From JAQXGO01 sp045592445 (GTDB taxonomy: Bacteria > Bacillota > Clostridia > UMGS1883 > UMGS1540): a stretch of DNA of 12,098 nt. The DNA lies in assembly GCA_045592445.1 (NCBI GenBank), contig JAZNUV010000037.1:1-12098 (forward strand), in the 5' to 3' direction. Below, one piece after another: positions 5,940 through 12,098 of the stretch. Each line of letters opens with the position of its first letter. Within the stretch, counting starts at the first letter, position 1. The position numbers and the translations under genes are program-made. The notes below the pieces were generated by a model, which ran no database searches, had not been told where the DNA came from, and saw only the letters and a program-made list of their open reading frames with translations.

Positions 5940-8376
5940 TATAAAGGGCATGCACTGTGCGGCGTGCAGTGCGCGTGTGGAAAAAGCGGTTTTAGCGGTA
6001 GAGGGCACAAAAACGTGTGCGGTGAGCCTTCTGACGAATACCATGCAGGTGGAGGGGACGGCATCACCTTCCGATATCATAGCGGCGGTAGAAAAGGCAG
6101 GATATGCGGGCGCATTGCATGGCGCGAAGGAAGATACAGGCGACACACTCGGCAAGGACAATCAGAAGGAGATACGGGCAGAGAAACACCGCCTTTTGGT
6201 TTCGCTCGTCCTTTTATTGGGGCTTATGTATCTTTCTATGGGCCACACAATGTTCGGTTTGCCCCTGCCGCATATGCTTGCGCAAAATGCGGTAGCACTG
6301 GGGCTTTCCCAACTTCTTTTGGCGGGGCTTATTATGGTTGTAAATCAGAAGTATTTTATAAACGGCTTTCGTGGCGTACGGCATGGCGCACCGAATATGG
6401 ATACCCTGGTCGCAATGGGGTCCATGGCGGCGTTTTTATATAGCACGGTAATGCTTTATGATATGATTTTGAAGGGCGTTTCCCATCTTCATGACATGTA
6501 TTTTGAATCTGCCGCAATGGTGCTGACGCTCATAACACTCGGAAAAATGCTGGAGGCGAAGGCGAAGGGGAAAACCACGAGCGCAATACAAGGCCTTGTG
6601 CGGCTTACACCGCAAAATGTAACCATAATGAAAGACGGGCAGGAACACACGGTGCGCGTCGATAAAGTTGCAGTCGGTGATGTTTTCGCGGTACGCCCGG
6701 GGGAACGCATCCCCGTCGATGGCGTAATTATAAAAGGCGAGAGCGCAACCGATGAATCCGCAATTACGGGGGAGAGCATCCCCGTCGATAAAAGAGAGGG
6801 AGATACGGTCATTGCGGGGACGCTTAACCAATCGGGATATATAGAATGCACAGCTACGCGCGTTGGCGCGGACACAACGCTTTCACAAATTATACAGACA
6901 GTTCGCGATGCTGCCGCCCAAAAAGCGCCGATTGCAAAGCTTGCAGACAAGGTTTCAGGTGTGTTTGTACCGATTGTAATTTTGATTGCGCTTGCCACCT
7001 TCGCAATATGGCTTTTGGCGGGCAAAAACTTTGGTTTTTCACTCGCACGAGCCATTTCTGTATTGGTCATAAGTTGCCCGTGCGCTTTGGGGCTTGCTAC
7101 GCCCGTCGCCATTATGGTCGGCAGCGGCGTCGGCGCAAAAAGCGGGATTTTATTTAAAACGGCAACATCACTCGAGCAAACGGGGAAGGCAAAGATTGTA
7201 GCGCTTGACAAAACGGGCACGATAACGACGGGTACACCCCACGTCACTGACATTGTGCCATCTGTGGAATCCATGCGCGATGTGCTTTTGGAAACGGCAG
7301 TCACCTTAGAAAAAAAGAGTGAGCATCCGCTTGCGAAAGCCATTATGGACTATGCAAAAATGCAAGACATCACACCAAAGATGGTCACAAATTTTAAAAC
7401 GTTGTCGGGAAGCGGAGTTTGCGCCATGGAAGGCAATGTGGAAATCTGCGGTGGTAATCTGCCGTTTATACGGGAGAAGGCTACTGTTTCGGCAGAAATG
7501 CAGAAAAAGGCGGACGACATGGCAAGCGAAGGGAAAACGCCGCTTTATTTTTCCAGAGCAGGAGAGCTTTTGGGTATTTTAGGTGTTTCAGATAAAATGA
7601 AGGATGACAGTGCTGCGGCGGTAGCAAGCCTTCAAAAAATGGGACTTCGGGTTGTAATGCTGACGGGGGACACCGAGAAAACGGCAGCATCCATCGGCCA
7701 TGCGGTGGGGATTGATGAGATATACGGCGCAGTAACGCCGACGGAAAAGGAAAAAATTATTTCTGATTTGAAAAAAAGTGCCCCCGTGATTATGGTGGGG
7801 GACGGGATCAATGATGCGCCCGCATTGACAAGTGCAACGGTGGGCATTGCCATCGGCACGGGTACAGATATTGCAGCGGATGCGGCGGACGTTGTGCTTA
7901 TGAAAAGCCGCGTATCTGATGTGGTGACGGCTGTTCGTATCAGTCGCGCCGTATATCGCAATATATGCGAAAACCTATCTTGGGCATTTCTGTATAACAT
8001 AATCGGCATTCCGCTTGCGGCGGGCGCCTTTATTGCACCTTTAGGGCTTACCTTAAATCCGATGTTTGGGGCTGCTGCCATGAGCGTTTCGAGCGTTCTG
8101 GTGGTATCCAACGCATTGCGACTGAATTTTATAAAATTAAACGAAAAAAAGAAGAAGGAGAAGAAAATGGAAAAAACTATGAAAATCGAAGGCATGATGT
8201 GCCCGCATTGCGAGGCACGTGTTAAGGGCATACTGGAAGGCATGGCGGGCGTTTCGGAAGCCGTCGTGAGCCATGAAAGCGGCACGGCACGCGTTGTGAT
8301 GCAGGAAACGCTTGCACCCGAAACCCTGAAAGCGGCAGTGGAGGCAGAGGGGTATACCGTAACGGATATTCTGTAA
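5926..8376 (+). CDS. copA: Cu(I)-exporting P1B-type ATPase with fused C-terminal CopZ-like domain
   Basis: This is an 816-residue heavy-metal P-type ATPase. In order: an N-terminal HMA domain with GMHCAAC (C11, C14), the actuator TGES (281-284), the membrane metal site CPC (384-386), the phosphorylated D428 in DKTGT, the SEHP loop (H467-P468), the hinge GDGIND (625-630), YN (690-691) and MSVSS (719-723). CPC, YN and MxxSS together indicate Cu(I) specificity (P1B-1), so export of copper is expected. After residue 735 comes a Lys/Glu linker and a second HMA domain, GMMCPHC (C759, C762), resembling the chaperone CopZ. The ATG at 5926 has GGAGG at 5913-5917. The longer frame from 5878 adds 16 residues of non-HMA sequence and was rejected. 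It overlaps the Cys-rich gene by 14 bases and ends at a strong terminator. Confidence 0.95.
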   Translation: MQIYDIKGMHCAACSARVEKAVLAVEGTKTCAVSLLTNTMQVEGTASPSDIIAAVEKAGYAGALHGAKEDTGDTLGKDNQKEIRAEKHRLLVSLVLLLGLMYLSMGHTMFGLPLPHMLAQNAVALGLSQLLLAGLIMVVNQKYFINGFRGVRHGAPNMDTLVAMGSMAAFLYSTVMLYDMILKGVSHLHDMYFESAAMVLTLITLGKMLEAKAKGKTTSAIQGLVRLTPQNVTIMKDGQEHTVRVDKVAVGDVFAVRPGERIPVDGVIIKGESATDESAITGESIPVDKREGDTVIAGTLNQSGYIECTATRVGADTTLSQIIQTVRDAAAQKAPIAKLADKVSGVFVPIVILIALATFAIWLLAGKNFGFSLARAISVLVISCPCALGLATPVAIMVGSGVGAKSGILFKTATSLEQTGKAKIVALDKTGTITTGTPHVTDIVPSVESMRDVLLETAVTLEKKSEHPLAKAIMDYAKMQDITPKMVTNFKTLSGSGVCAMEGNVEICGGNLPFIREKATVSAEMQKKADDMASEGKTPLYFSRAGELLGILGVSDKMKDDSAAAVASLQKMGLRVVMLTGDTEKTAASIGHAVGIDEIYGAVTPTEKEKIISDLKKSAPVIMVGDGINDAPALTSATVGIAIGTGTDIAADAADVVLMKSRVSDVVTAVRISRAVYRNICENLSWAFLYNIIGIPLAAGAFIAPLGLTLNPMFGAAAMSVSSVLVVSNALRLNFIKLNEKKKKEKKMEKTMKIEGMMCPHCEARVKGILEGMAGVSEAVVSHESGTARVVMQETLAPETLKAAVEAEGYTVTDIL
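8155..8169 (+). promoter_or_regulatory. Internal Shine-Dalgarno and ATG for a CopZ-like product inside copA
   Basis: AAGGAG (8155-8160) is followed after six bases by an in-frame ATG (8167-8169), at the junction between the ATPase body and the C-terminal HMA domain. Initiation here would give a 69-residue protein (8167-8376) with GMMCPHC near its start, the size and form of a free copper chaperone CopZ. The Shine-Dalgarno bases encode the Lys/Glu linker. This suggests a former copA-copZ gene pair that lost the stop codon between them, or a deliberate two-product gene. Confidence 0.5.
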
Positions 8377-8389
8377 AGTATTTTATATG

Positions 8390-8423
8390 AAAAAGAGTGC
8401 GACGGATTTGTCGCACTCTTTTT
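8390..8423. terminator. Strong intrinsic terminator after copA
   Basis: AAAAAGAGTGCGAC (8390-8403), a six-base loop, and GTCGCACTCTTTTT (8410-8423) form a perfect 14-bp stem ending in a T-run on both strands. It begins 13 bases after the copA stop. The A-run on the plus strand becomes a T-run on the minus strand, so it can also end transcription of the convergent hydrolase gene, whose stop codon is at 8504. Confidence 0.92.
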
Positions 8424-8503
8424 CGTATTTGTTTGTTTATTGTCCGAAAAACTTTTTATACATAGGATGATAAAACATGGGTTTTTGTAAATCAGGCTTA
8501 AAA

Positions 8504-9862
8504 TCAGCCTTCAGATTTTAAAAACTTCATATTTGTAATGCCACACTTATGATACCGATGCGACCATAAAAGACGCAGCTGGTCACTGAGTTTTTCATAA
8601 AATTCTTTTGAAACGGCTTTTCGAATGTCCCCGAATATCGGTGCAACAGAGGTATACTGCACAATGCGAATTTTGACTGTAGTGCCAAGATATGCATGCG
8701 GAATCTCCCAACAGAAATCAGAAAGACGACCGCCCAAAGGAACTTCATTTATGAAAAGGCAGGTGTAAAGTTGAGAACTGTCAAAAGTGAGTGCACACGG
8801 CGTTTTCGGAATATCAATATCAGCCGTAAAGGAAAGTGCGCCCGCATATTGCGAAAGAGTGGAGCACTCTAAATTTCCCTGCGAAACCGTTTGGGGAAGC
8901 TGCCTTATTTCTGCGTGCACATTGGATGCAAAATGACCGCAGAGGAAAGCAATGGGCAAGTAAAAATCATGCGGGGCGATGGTATCAGTTGTAACCGTGT
9001 GTTTACCCTTTGTCAGCGTAAAGGCATCCGTGCATTTGTAGAGTGAGTTGAGCCCTTTCATGAGAGAGGTGCATTCTCTCTTTGGAGCGAGCTTTATATT
9101 GTCAAGGGTAATTGTTCCGTTAAAACGGTAATCCCTCACTGCAATCTGTATATCTTCCAGAGTTTCTTCTGCATAAAAGGTGTATGACATCTGATTTTCG
9201 TTAAAATAGAAGCGTAGGGTGTTATCATTTGAAAGGTCGAGGGAGAAATCTGTTTTTACATCACACAGAACAGGGGTGGGCTTTTGGATTGGATCGCCCG
9301 AGGTGTAATGCCCTCTGCCGTTTATGGTAAGCGGTGTTTTTTTGCCCTTTGTACAAAGTGTGAGATTTCTCTTCTCCGGCGTATCACTTAGATCTAAAAG
9401 TACATAGCTGCCGTCTTTATATTTGCGTACAAAAAGTTCATCTGCCATTTCATCGTTTTCAAGTACATAAAAGTCCCGCGGGACATGCATTTTCACATCA
9501 GAAAGAATGGTATCTGCGTCAAATGTATCGTCATCGGTGATTTCGATAAGGTATGCGCCTTCGGGGACAGTCTCTTCCTCATCAATGAATTGCCATTGGA
9601 ACTGAGCACGGATGAGTTTTTTAACAAGTGTGTATATCCTCTCACTTGTTAATTTTTCCTTTTTAGTGCCTAGATGCTTTGCGGTCTTTGTGGCAGGATA
9701 GCGGATTACAACCTCAGAAGCTATGGATTTACGTGCGTTTTTAGCGGCCAAAGCAGCAGTTTTGCCCAAAGCGCTATATCCTTCAAACCACGGATTTGTA
9801 TAGCACATAGGATTATAATAAAATGGCTTTTCTACATTGCCGCGTGCATCGAGTGGCGACAC
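8504..9862 (-). CDS. GH106-like glycoside hydrolase, 3' part (in frame after the amber codon)
   Basis: This is the downstream part of the hydrolase whose upstream part ends at the TAG at 9902-9904. The frame is the same, and 13 sense codons between the TAG and this GTG also read sensibly (LTSLFGIDHYTLAV...), so the true continuation runs 9901-8504, 465 residues plus TGA. It starts with the end of the barrel-type catalytic region (SPLDARGNVEKPFYYNPMCY). Then come beta-rich segments and a C-terminal, probably carbohydrate-binding or jelly-roll domain (NEVPLGGRLSDFCWEIP, VKIRIVQYTS). No ribosome site precedes the GTG at 9862 or the codons after the TAG, so independent translation is doubtful. 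If the TAG is a true nonsense mutation, this segment is silent. No signal peptide is expected, since it is internal to the whole protein. Confidence 0.75.
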   Translation of the reverse strand: MSPLDARGNVEKPFYYNPMCYTNPWFEGYSALGKTAALAAKNARKSIASEVVIRYPATKTAKHLGTKKEKLTSERIYTLVKKLIRAQFQWQFIDEEETVPEGAYLIEITDDDTFDADTILSDVKMHVPRDFYVLENDEMADELFVRKYKDGSYVLLDLSDTPEKRNLTLCTKGKKTPLTINGRGHYTSGDPIQKPTPVLCDVKTDFSLDLSNDNTLRFYFNENQMSYTFYAEETLEDIQIAVRDYRFNGTITLDNIKLAPKRECTSLMKGLNSLYKCTDAFTLTKGKHTVTTDTIAPHDFYLPIAFLCGHFASNVHAEIRQLPQTVSQGNLECSTLSQYAGALSFTADIDIPKTPCALTFDSSQLYTCLFINEVPLGGRLSDFCWEIPHAYLGTTVKIRIVQYTSVAPIFGDIRKAVSKEFYEKLSDQLRLLWSHRYHKCGITNMKFLKSEG

Positions 9863-9901
9863 AGCAAGCGTGTAGTGATCTATACCAAAAAGAGAGGTGA
9901 G

Positions 9902-9904
9902 CTA
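9902..9904 (-). other. In-frame amber (TAG) codon splitting one hydrolase gene
   Basis: The TAG is codon 311 of a 777-codon frame running 10834-8504 that is otherwise uninterrupted. The flanking protein sequence (KVEQMI before, LTSLFGIDHY after) reads as one continuous helix/strand of the catalytic domain. TAG is the normal terminal stop of two other genes here (the decarboxylase and the anti-sigma factor), which argues against general recoding. A point mutation or assembly error is the simplest cause. Confidence 0.85.
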
Positions 9905-10834
9905 TATCATTTGCTCGACCTTTGCGGGAACAATATCGGTAGGACTTAAAGCAAAAAGCTCACCAAGAGCGCCGTTTTTGGATACACGTGCAGCAGCCTC
10001 CGCGCAGCCCAAGGTCAACCATTCCGCTGTATCAATCGTTGTATTTGTTTCAATATCATCAATGCCCGGCAGAGAAAAACCGCGGAGTGCACAAATGGTA
10101 TTGCCGCACGTTTTTACAGCTGCATAGAGATTGGTTTCATCCATGGTGTGCCCCGTCAGCATAACATTGTGAGAAACACAAAAATTGTTAATTTTATTTA
10201 CAAAGTTTTTGCGATATAACGTGCCGAGAAGAGGCCAAAAATTTTTATGAAATGCCTCCGAAGGGGATATCATATCGGTAAATAAGTCACGACCGCATGC
10301 TTCTTTATAAAATATTTCCAAGTCTTTTGTATAAGGATAGTCGCCGCCGCCTCGGAGAGATTCTGAAAAATCAGGTTCGTCCGTAAAAAAGCCCTGGATA
10401 ACTGTACCGAAATATTTCCCGAAATGCTTGTAATATACTTCATGGGTGTTTTTGAGAAAGGCATCCACGGCATCTGGATTTAATATATCCGCATATTTTT
10501 CATAACGCAATAAGGTGCATGCTCCGTCCTTTACCTTCACACCTTGTGCAAAAAATTCAGGATTATCCTGCATAACCTTACCGCTACATGTGCCTGAGGG
10601 CCAGTTGTATTCATCATATATCCATATATGCATATTTTCTCTTTCGGCGGCTTCTATAATATAGCCACAAACCTCTATCCATCTGTCAGACATGTACGGG
10701 ATTTCACAACCGGAACGTGCGTATATCAGAAATTGTTGTATGCCTTGTTTGGCATAAGAATTGATTACATCGTTTATTTCTTCCTGTGACGGGTTGCCCG
10801 TAATGGCGCCCATGGGAATGAGTGGGTTTTTCAT
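9902..10834 (-). CDS. GH106-like glycoside hydrolase, 5' part (ends at in-frame TAG)
   Basis: These 310 residues form most of a barrel-type catalytic domain related to GH106 (alpha-L-rhamnosidases and similar bacterial hydrolases). Typical elements are QQFLIYARSGCEIPYMSDRW (33-52), the acidic strand end WIYDEYNWPSG (71-81) and GFFTDEPD (148-155). E75 and E153 are candidate catalytic or binding acids, and GELFAL (291-296) comes later. Specificity cannot be set; action on plant or host rhamnose-containing glycans is an inference. There is no signal peptide, so the enzyme should act in the cytoplasm on imported oligosaccharides. ATG 10834 is chosen with AGAGG about 11 bases upstream; the GTG at 10843 is too close to that site. 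The whole gene would encode 776 residues, shorter than many GH106 enzymes. It is transcribed divergently from an AraC regulator. Confidence 0.8.
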   Translation of the reverse strand: MKNPLIPMGAITGNPSQEEINDVINSYAKQGIQQFLIYARSGCEIPYMSDRWIEVCGYIIEAAERENMHIWIYDEYNWPSGTCSGKVMQDNPEFFAQGVKVKDGACTLLRYEKYADILNPDAVDAFLKNTHEVYYKHFGKYFGTVIQGFFTDEPDFSESLRGGGDYPYTKDLEIFYKEACGRDLFTDMISPSEAFHKNFWPLLGTLYRKNFVNKINNFCVSHNVMLTGHTMDETNLYAAVKTCGNTICALRGFSLPGIDDIETNTTIDTAEWLTLGCAEAAARVSKNGALGELFALSPTDIVPAKVEQMI

Positions 10835-10865
10835 AGGGAACACATCCTCTTTATTTCAAATATTT

Positions 10866-10894
10866 TTGACTTGATTATAACACGAGAATATGAT
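10866..10894 (+). promoter_or_regulatory. Promoter of the AraC-type regulator
   Basis: TTGACT (10866-10871), a 17-base spacer and TATGAT (10889-10894) lie about 27 bases before the regulator's ATG. The spacer contains the -10 box of the opposite hydrolase promoter, so the two promoters interlock. Confidence 0.75.
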
Positions 10895-10902
10895 ATACTC
10901 AA
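10874..10902 (-). promoter_or_regulatory. Promoter of the glycoside hydrolase gene
   Basis: On the minus strand TTGAGT (10897-10902), a 17-base spacer and TATAAT (10874-10879) precede the hydrolase ATG by 39 bases. The spacer contains the -10 box of the AraC-gene promoter on the other strand. Confidence 0.75.
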
Positions 10903-10920
10903 GAAATAAAAGAAAATAAA

Positions 10921-11784
10921 ATGTTTCTAAAACAAACGAAATGGGGGATTTGGTTGGAAATTTTTGTTCGCCATGCAGTGAAAACAGGAAATCTGCCGAA
11001 TTGTTTTATGACAAAATCGTATGATGACCGTATGTTGTATATTCTGTCAGGAAAAGGGAAAATTATTTTTACGGATAAAGAAAAAGATATTGCTGCAAAC
11101 ACATTATGCTACTACCCGGCGGGAACAGCATATCTGCCCTTATCATCTCAAACGGACCCGCTTGAATTTATTACTGTCAATTTTGATTTTGTACGGGATT
11201 TTGAAGAGATAAGCAAAGTACTGTCCCCTGTTCGGGAAACGGATTTTATACCTGAAAATATACTTTGCAAGGCGCAAGAAGTAAGACAGGATATATTTAA
11301 AACACACTTTGTAATGGAGAATGTGCCGCAGTTTCGGCTGTTGTTTTTGGAAATTGCACAATCGTTTCAAAGCCGGGGTGCGTATGGTGAAAAAATTGCT
11401 GCCAGTATTCTGCAGCAGATCTGCTACAAAATTATGGATAAGCAAGCATGTGTAACAAACACTTTATACAATACAATTTTGCAGTATATTGAAAATAATT
11501 ACGGGGAGATACGCACAAATCAAAGTATTGCAAAAGCCTTATGTTACCATGAATATTACCTAAACCGTATTTTTAAAAGCTATGCGAACAAAACATTGCA
11601 TGCCTATATTATGGAAGTACGTATGAAAAAAGCGGCGGAAATGCTTGCGAATACCGAGCGCGAGGTCGGGGAAATTGCGTATGCAATTGGATTTGCCAAC
11701 GCAAACCACTTTTCCACAAAATTCAAGCAGTATTTCGGGGTGTGTCCTTTGCAATACAGGACCAATTCAAATCGGCTTATATAA
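10921..11784 (+). CDS. AraC-family transcriptional regulator
   Basis: This 287-residue regulator has an N-terminal sugar-sensing cupin-like domain (about 20-100, with YILSGKGKIIF and YYPAGTAYLPL). A helical linker leads to a C-terminal AraC DNA-binding domain with two helix-turn-helix units. The first is at about 200-222 (NQSIAKALCYHEYYLNRIFK), the second at about 248-272 (VGEIAYAIGFANANHFSTKFKQ), followed by the closing FGVCPLQYR. It is divergent from the hydrolase gene, so it most likely controls that gene in response to a sugar; this is inference from position. The ATG at 10921 has only an A-rich leader. A TTG at 10954 preceded by GGGGGA (10943-10948) is an alternative start that would shorten the protein by 11 residues. 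A terminator follows directly. Confidence 0.92.
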   Translation: MFLKQTKWGIWLEIFVRHAVKTGNLPNCFMTKSYDDRMLYILSGKGKIIFTDKEKDIAANTLCYYPAGTAYLPLSSQTDPLEFITVNFDFVRDFEEISKVLSPVRETDFIPENILCKAQEVRQDIFKTHFVMENVPQFRLLFLEIAQSFQSRGAYGEKIAASILQQICYKIMDKQACVTNTLYNTILQYIENNYGEIRTNQSIAKALCYHEYYLNRIFKSYANKTLHAYIMEVRMKKAAEMLANTEREVGEIAYAIGFANANHFSTKFKQYFGVCPLQYRTNSNRLI

Positions 11785-11787
11785 AAG

Positions 11788-11824
11788 CGGAGATACTTTG
11801 TAAAGAAGTTGTCTCCGTTTTTTT
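11788..11824 (+). terminator. Intrinsic terminator after the AraC regulator gene
   Basis: CGGAGA (11788-11793) pairs with TCTCCG (11812-11817), and a run of seven T follows (11818-11824). It starts three bases after the stop codon. Confidence 0.82.
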
Positions 11825-11838
11825 ATATAAAGAAAAAG

Positions 11839-11863
11839 GACACTTTCAACAATTGAAAATGTC
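11839..11863. repeat. Inverted repeat 1 of the right-end palindrome cluster
   Basis: GACA-c-TTTCAA (11839-11849) pairs with TTGAAA-a-TGTC (11853-11863) around a three-base loop with one mismatch. It lies just after the regulator's terminator and lacks a T-run of its own. Confidence 0.6.
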
Positions 11864-11914
11864 ATAGTGAGTTACATACTTTGAGAAAGATACTACTCGC
11901 CGTCAGACGAATAT

Positions 11915-11945
11915 AGAGGCACACTCCGTAAGGAAGTGTGCCTCT
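11915..11945. repeat. Inverted repeat 2 of the right-end palindrome cluster
   Basis: AGAGGCACACT (11915-11925) and AGTGTGCCTCT (11935-11945) form a perfect 11-bp stem. The loop itself contains CC...GG, which could extend the pairing. The element abuts inverted repeat 3 with no intervening base. Confidence 0.8.
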
Positions 11946-11972
11946 CAGCGTGTCGATAAAGTCGACACGCTG
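11946..11972. repeat. Inverted repeat 3 of the right-end palindrome cluster
   Basis: CAGCGTGTCGA (11946-11956) and TCGACACGCTG (11962-11972) form a perfect 11-bp stem with a five-base loop. The GC-rich stem contrasts with the AT-rich surroundings. No T-run follows, so it is not a standard terminator. Confidence 0.8.
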
Positions 11973-11999
11973 ACCGAGACATCGAAAAACGCAGTTATA

Positions 12000-12057
12000 T
12001 TTTGTGAAATCGTTTTCGTCGGCGTACGTGGGTACGGTAGAGAACGATTTCGCAAAA
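12000..12057. repeat. Inverted repeat 4 of the right-end palindrome cluster
   Basis: Arms of 18 bases (12000-12017 and 12040-12057) pair throughout, with two positions that would be G-U in RNA. The 22-base interior holds a further small stem, CGTAC (12023-12027) with GTACG (12032-12036). The pairing at wobble positions hints at an RNA-level structure, though drift in a DNA palindrome is equally possible. Confidence 0.7.
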
Positions 12058-12063
12058 AGCAAG

Positions 12064-12098
12064 TAACGACGGGGTTTCTCAATAAAATCCCGTCGTTA
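12064..12098. repeat. Inverted repeat 5, running to the window end
   Basis: Arms of 14 bases (12064-12077 and 12085-12098, beginning TAACGACGGG and ending CCCGTCGTTA) pair with one G-U position around a seven-base loop. The window ends on the last paired base, so a following T-run or further repeats cannot be judged. Confidence 0.75.

Noticed and set aside
8504..9862. Treating the 3' hydrolase ORF as an independent gene starting at GTG 9862
   Set aside because: No ribosome site precedes it, the frame continues unbroken upstream to the TAG at 9902, and its start lies mid-domain.
9902..9904. Amber recoding (pyrrolysine or a reassigned TAG) as the explanation for the internal stop
   Set aside because: TAG is also the terminal stop of the decarboxylase and anti-sigma genes. 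Reading through the latter would run into its terminator hairpin.
11862..12062. Minus-strand 66-residue ORF in the right-end palindrome region
   Set aside because: It runs straight through three inverted repeats, has no ribosome site or recognisable domain, and is best explained as chance reading of repeats.
11839..12098. CRISPR array
   Set aside because: The elements are different palindromes of unequal size, not identical direct repeats separated by uniform spacers.

Overview
The window looks like chromosomal DNA from a low-to-mid GC Gram-positive anaerobe of the Clostridia. The evidence is AAGGAG/GGAGG ribosome binding sites, near-consensus SigA-type promoters, a FeoA–FeoB–Cys-rich-protein set, and an ECF sigma factor paired with a zinc-binding membrane anti-sigma factor. 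No species can be named from sequence alone.

Left part (1–3238): a PLP-dependent Orn/Lys/Arg decarboxylase-family gene on the minus strand is divergent from a small plus-strand gene for a 67-residue single-pass membrane protein. That gene converges on a minus-strand ECF sigma/anti-sigma pair joined by an ATGA overlap. One hairpin at 1656–1688, partly inside the small gene, lies between the convergent genes and probably ends both transcripts. Positions 1–122 are downstream of the decarboxylase, and I see no gene there.

Middle part (3389–8423): a metal-homeostasis operon, feoA – feoB – Cys-rich FeoB-associated protein (56 aa) – copA-type Cu(I) ATPase. A perfect TTGACA-17-TATAAT promoter drives it, with a palindrome (AGTTAG-N6-CTAACT) at the predicted start of transcription. 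The same palindrome recurs between feoA and feoB. The ATPase carries a CopZ-like metal-binding domain at its C-terminus. The linker before that domain still contains a good Shine–Dalgarno and ATG, so a free CopZ-like chaperone may also be made. A strong terminator ends the operon.

Right part (8504–11824): a minus-strand glycoside hydrolase related to GH106 (alpha-L-rhamnosidase family) is divergent from an AraC-type regulator. The hydrolase frame is open for 777 codons apart from one in-frame TAG at codon 311, so it appears as two ORFs in the same frame. The two divergent promoters interlock, each -10 box lying inside the other's spacer, so only one can be occupied at a time.

Right end (11839–12098): no convincing gene, but five successive inverted repeats, two of them directly abutting. 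This is probably a dispersed palindromic repeat cluster or a structured RNA.
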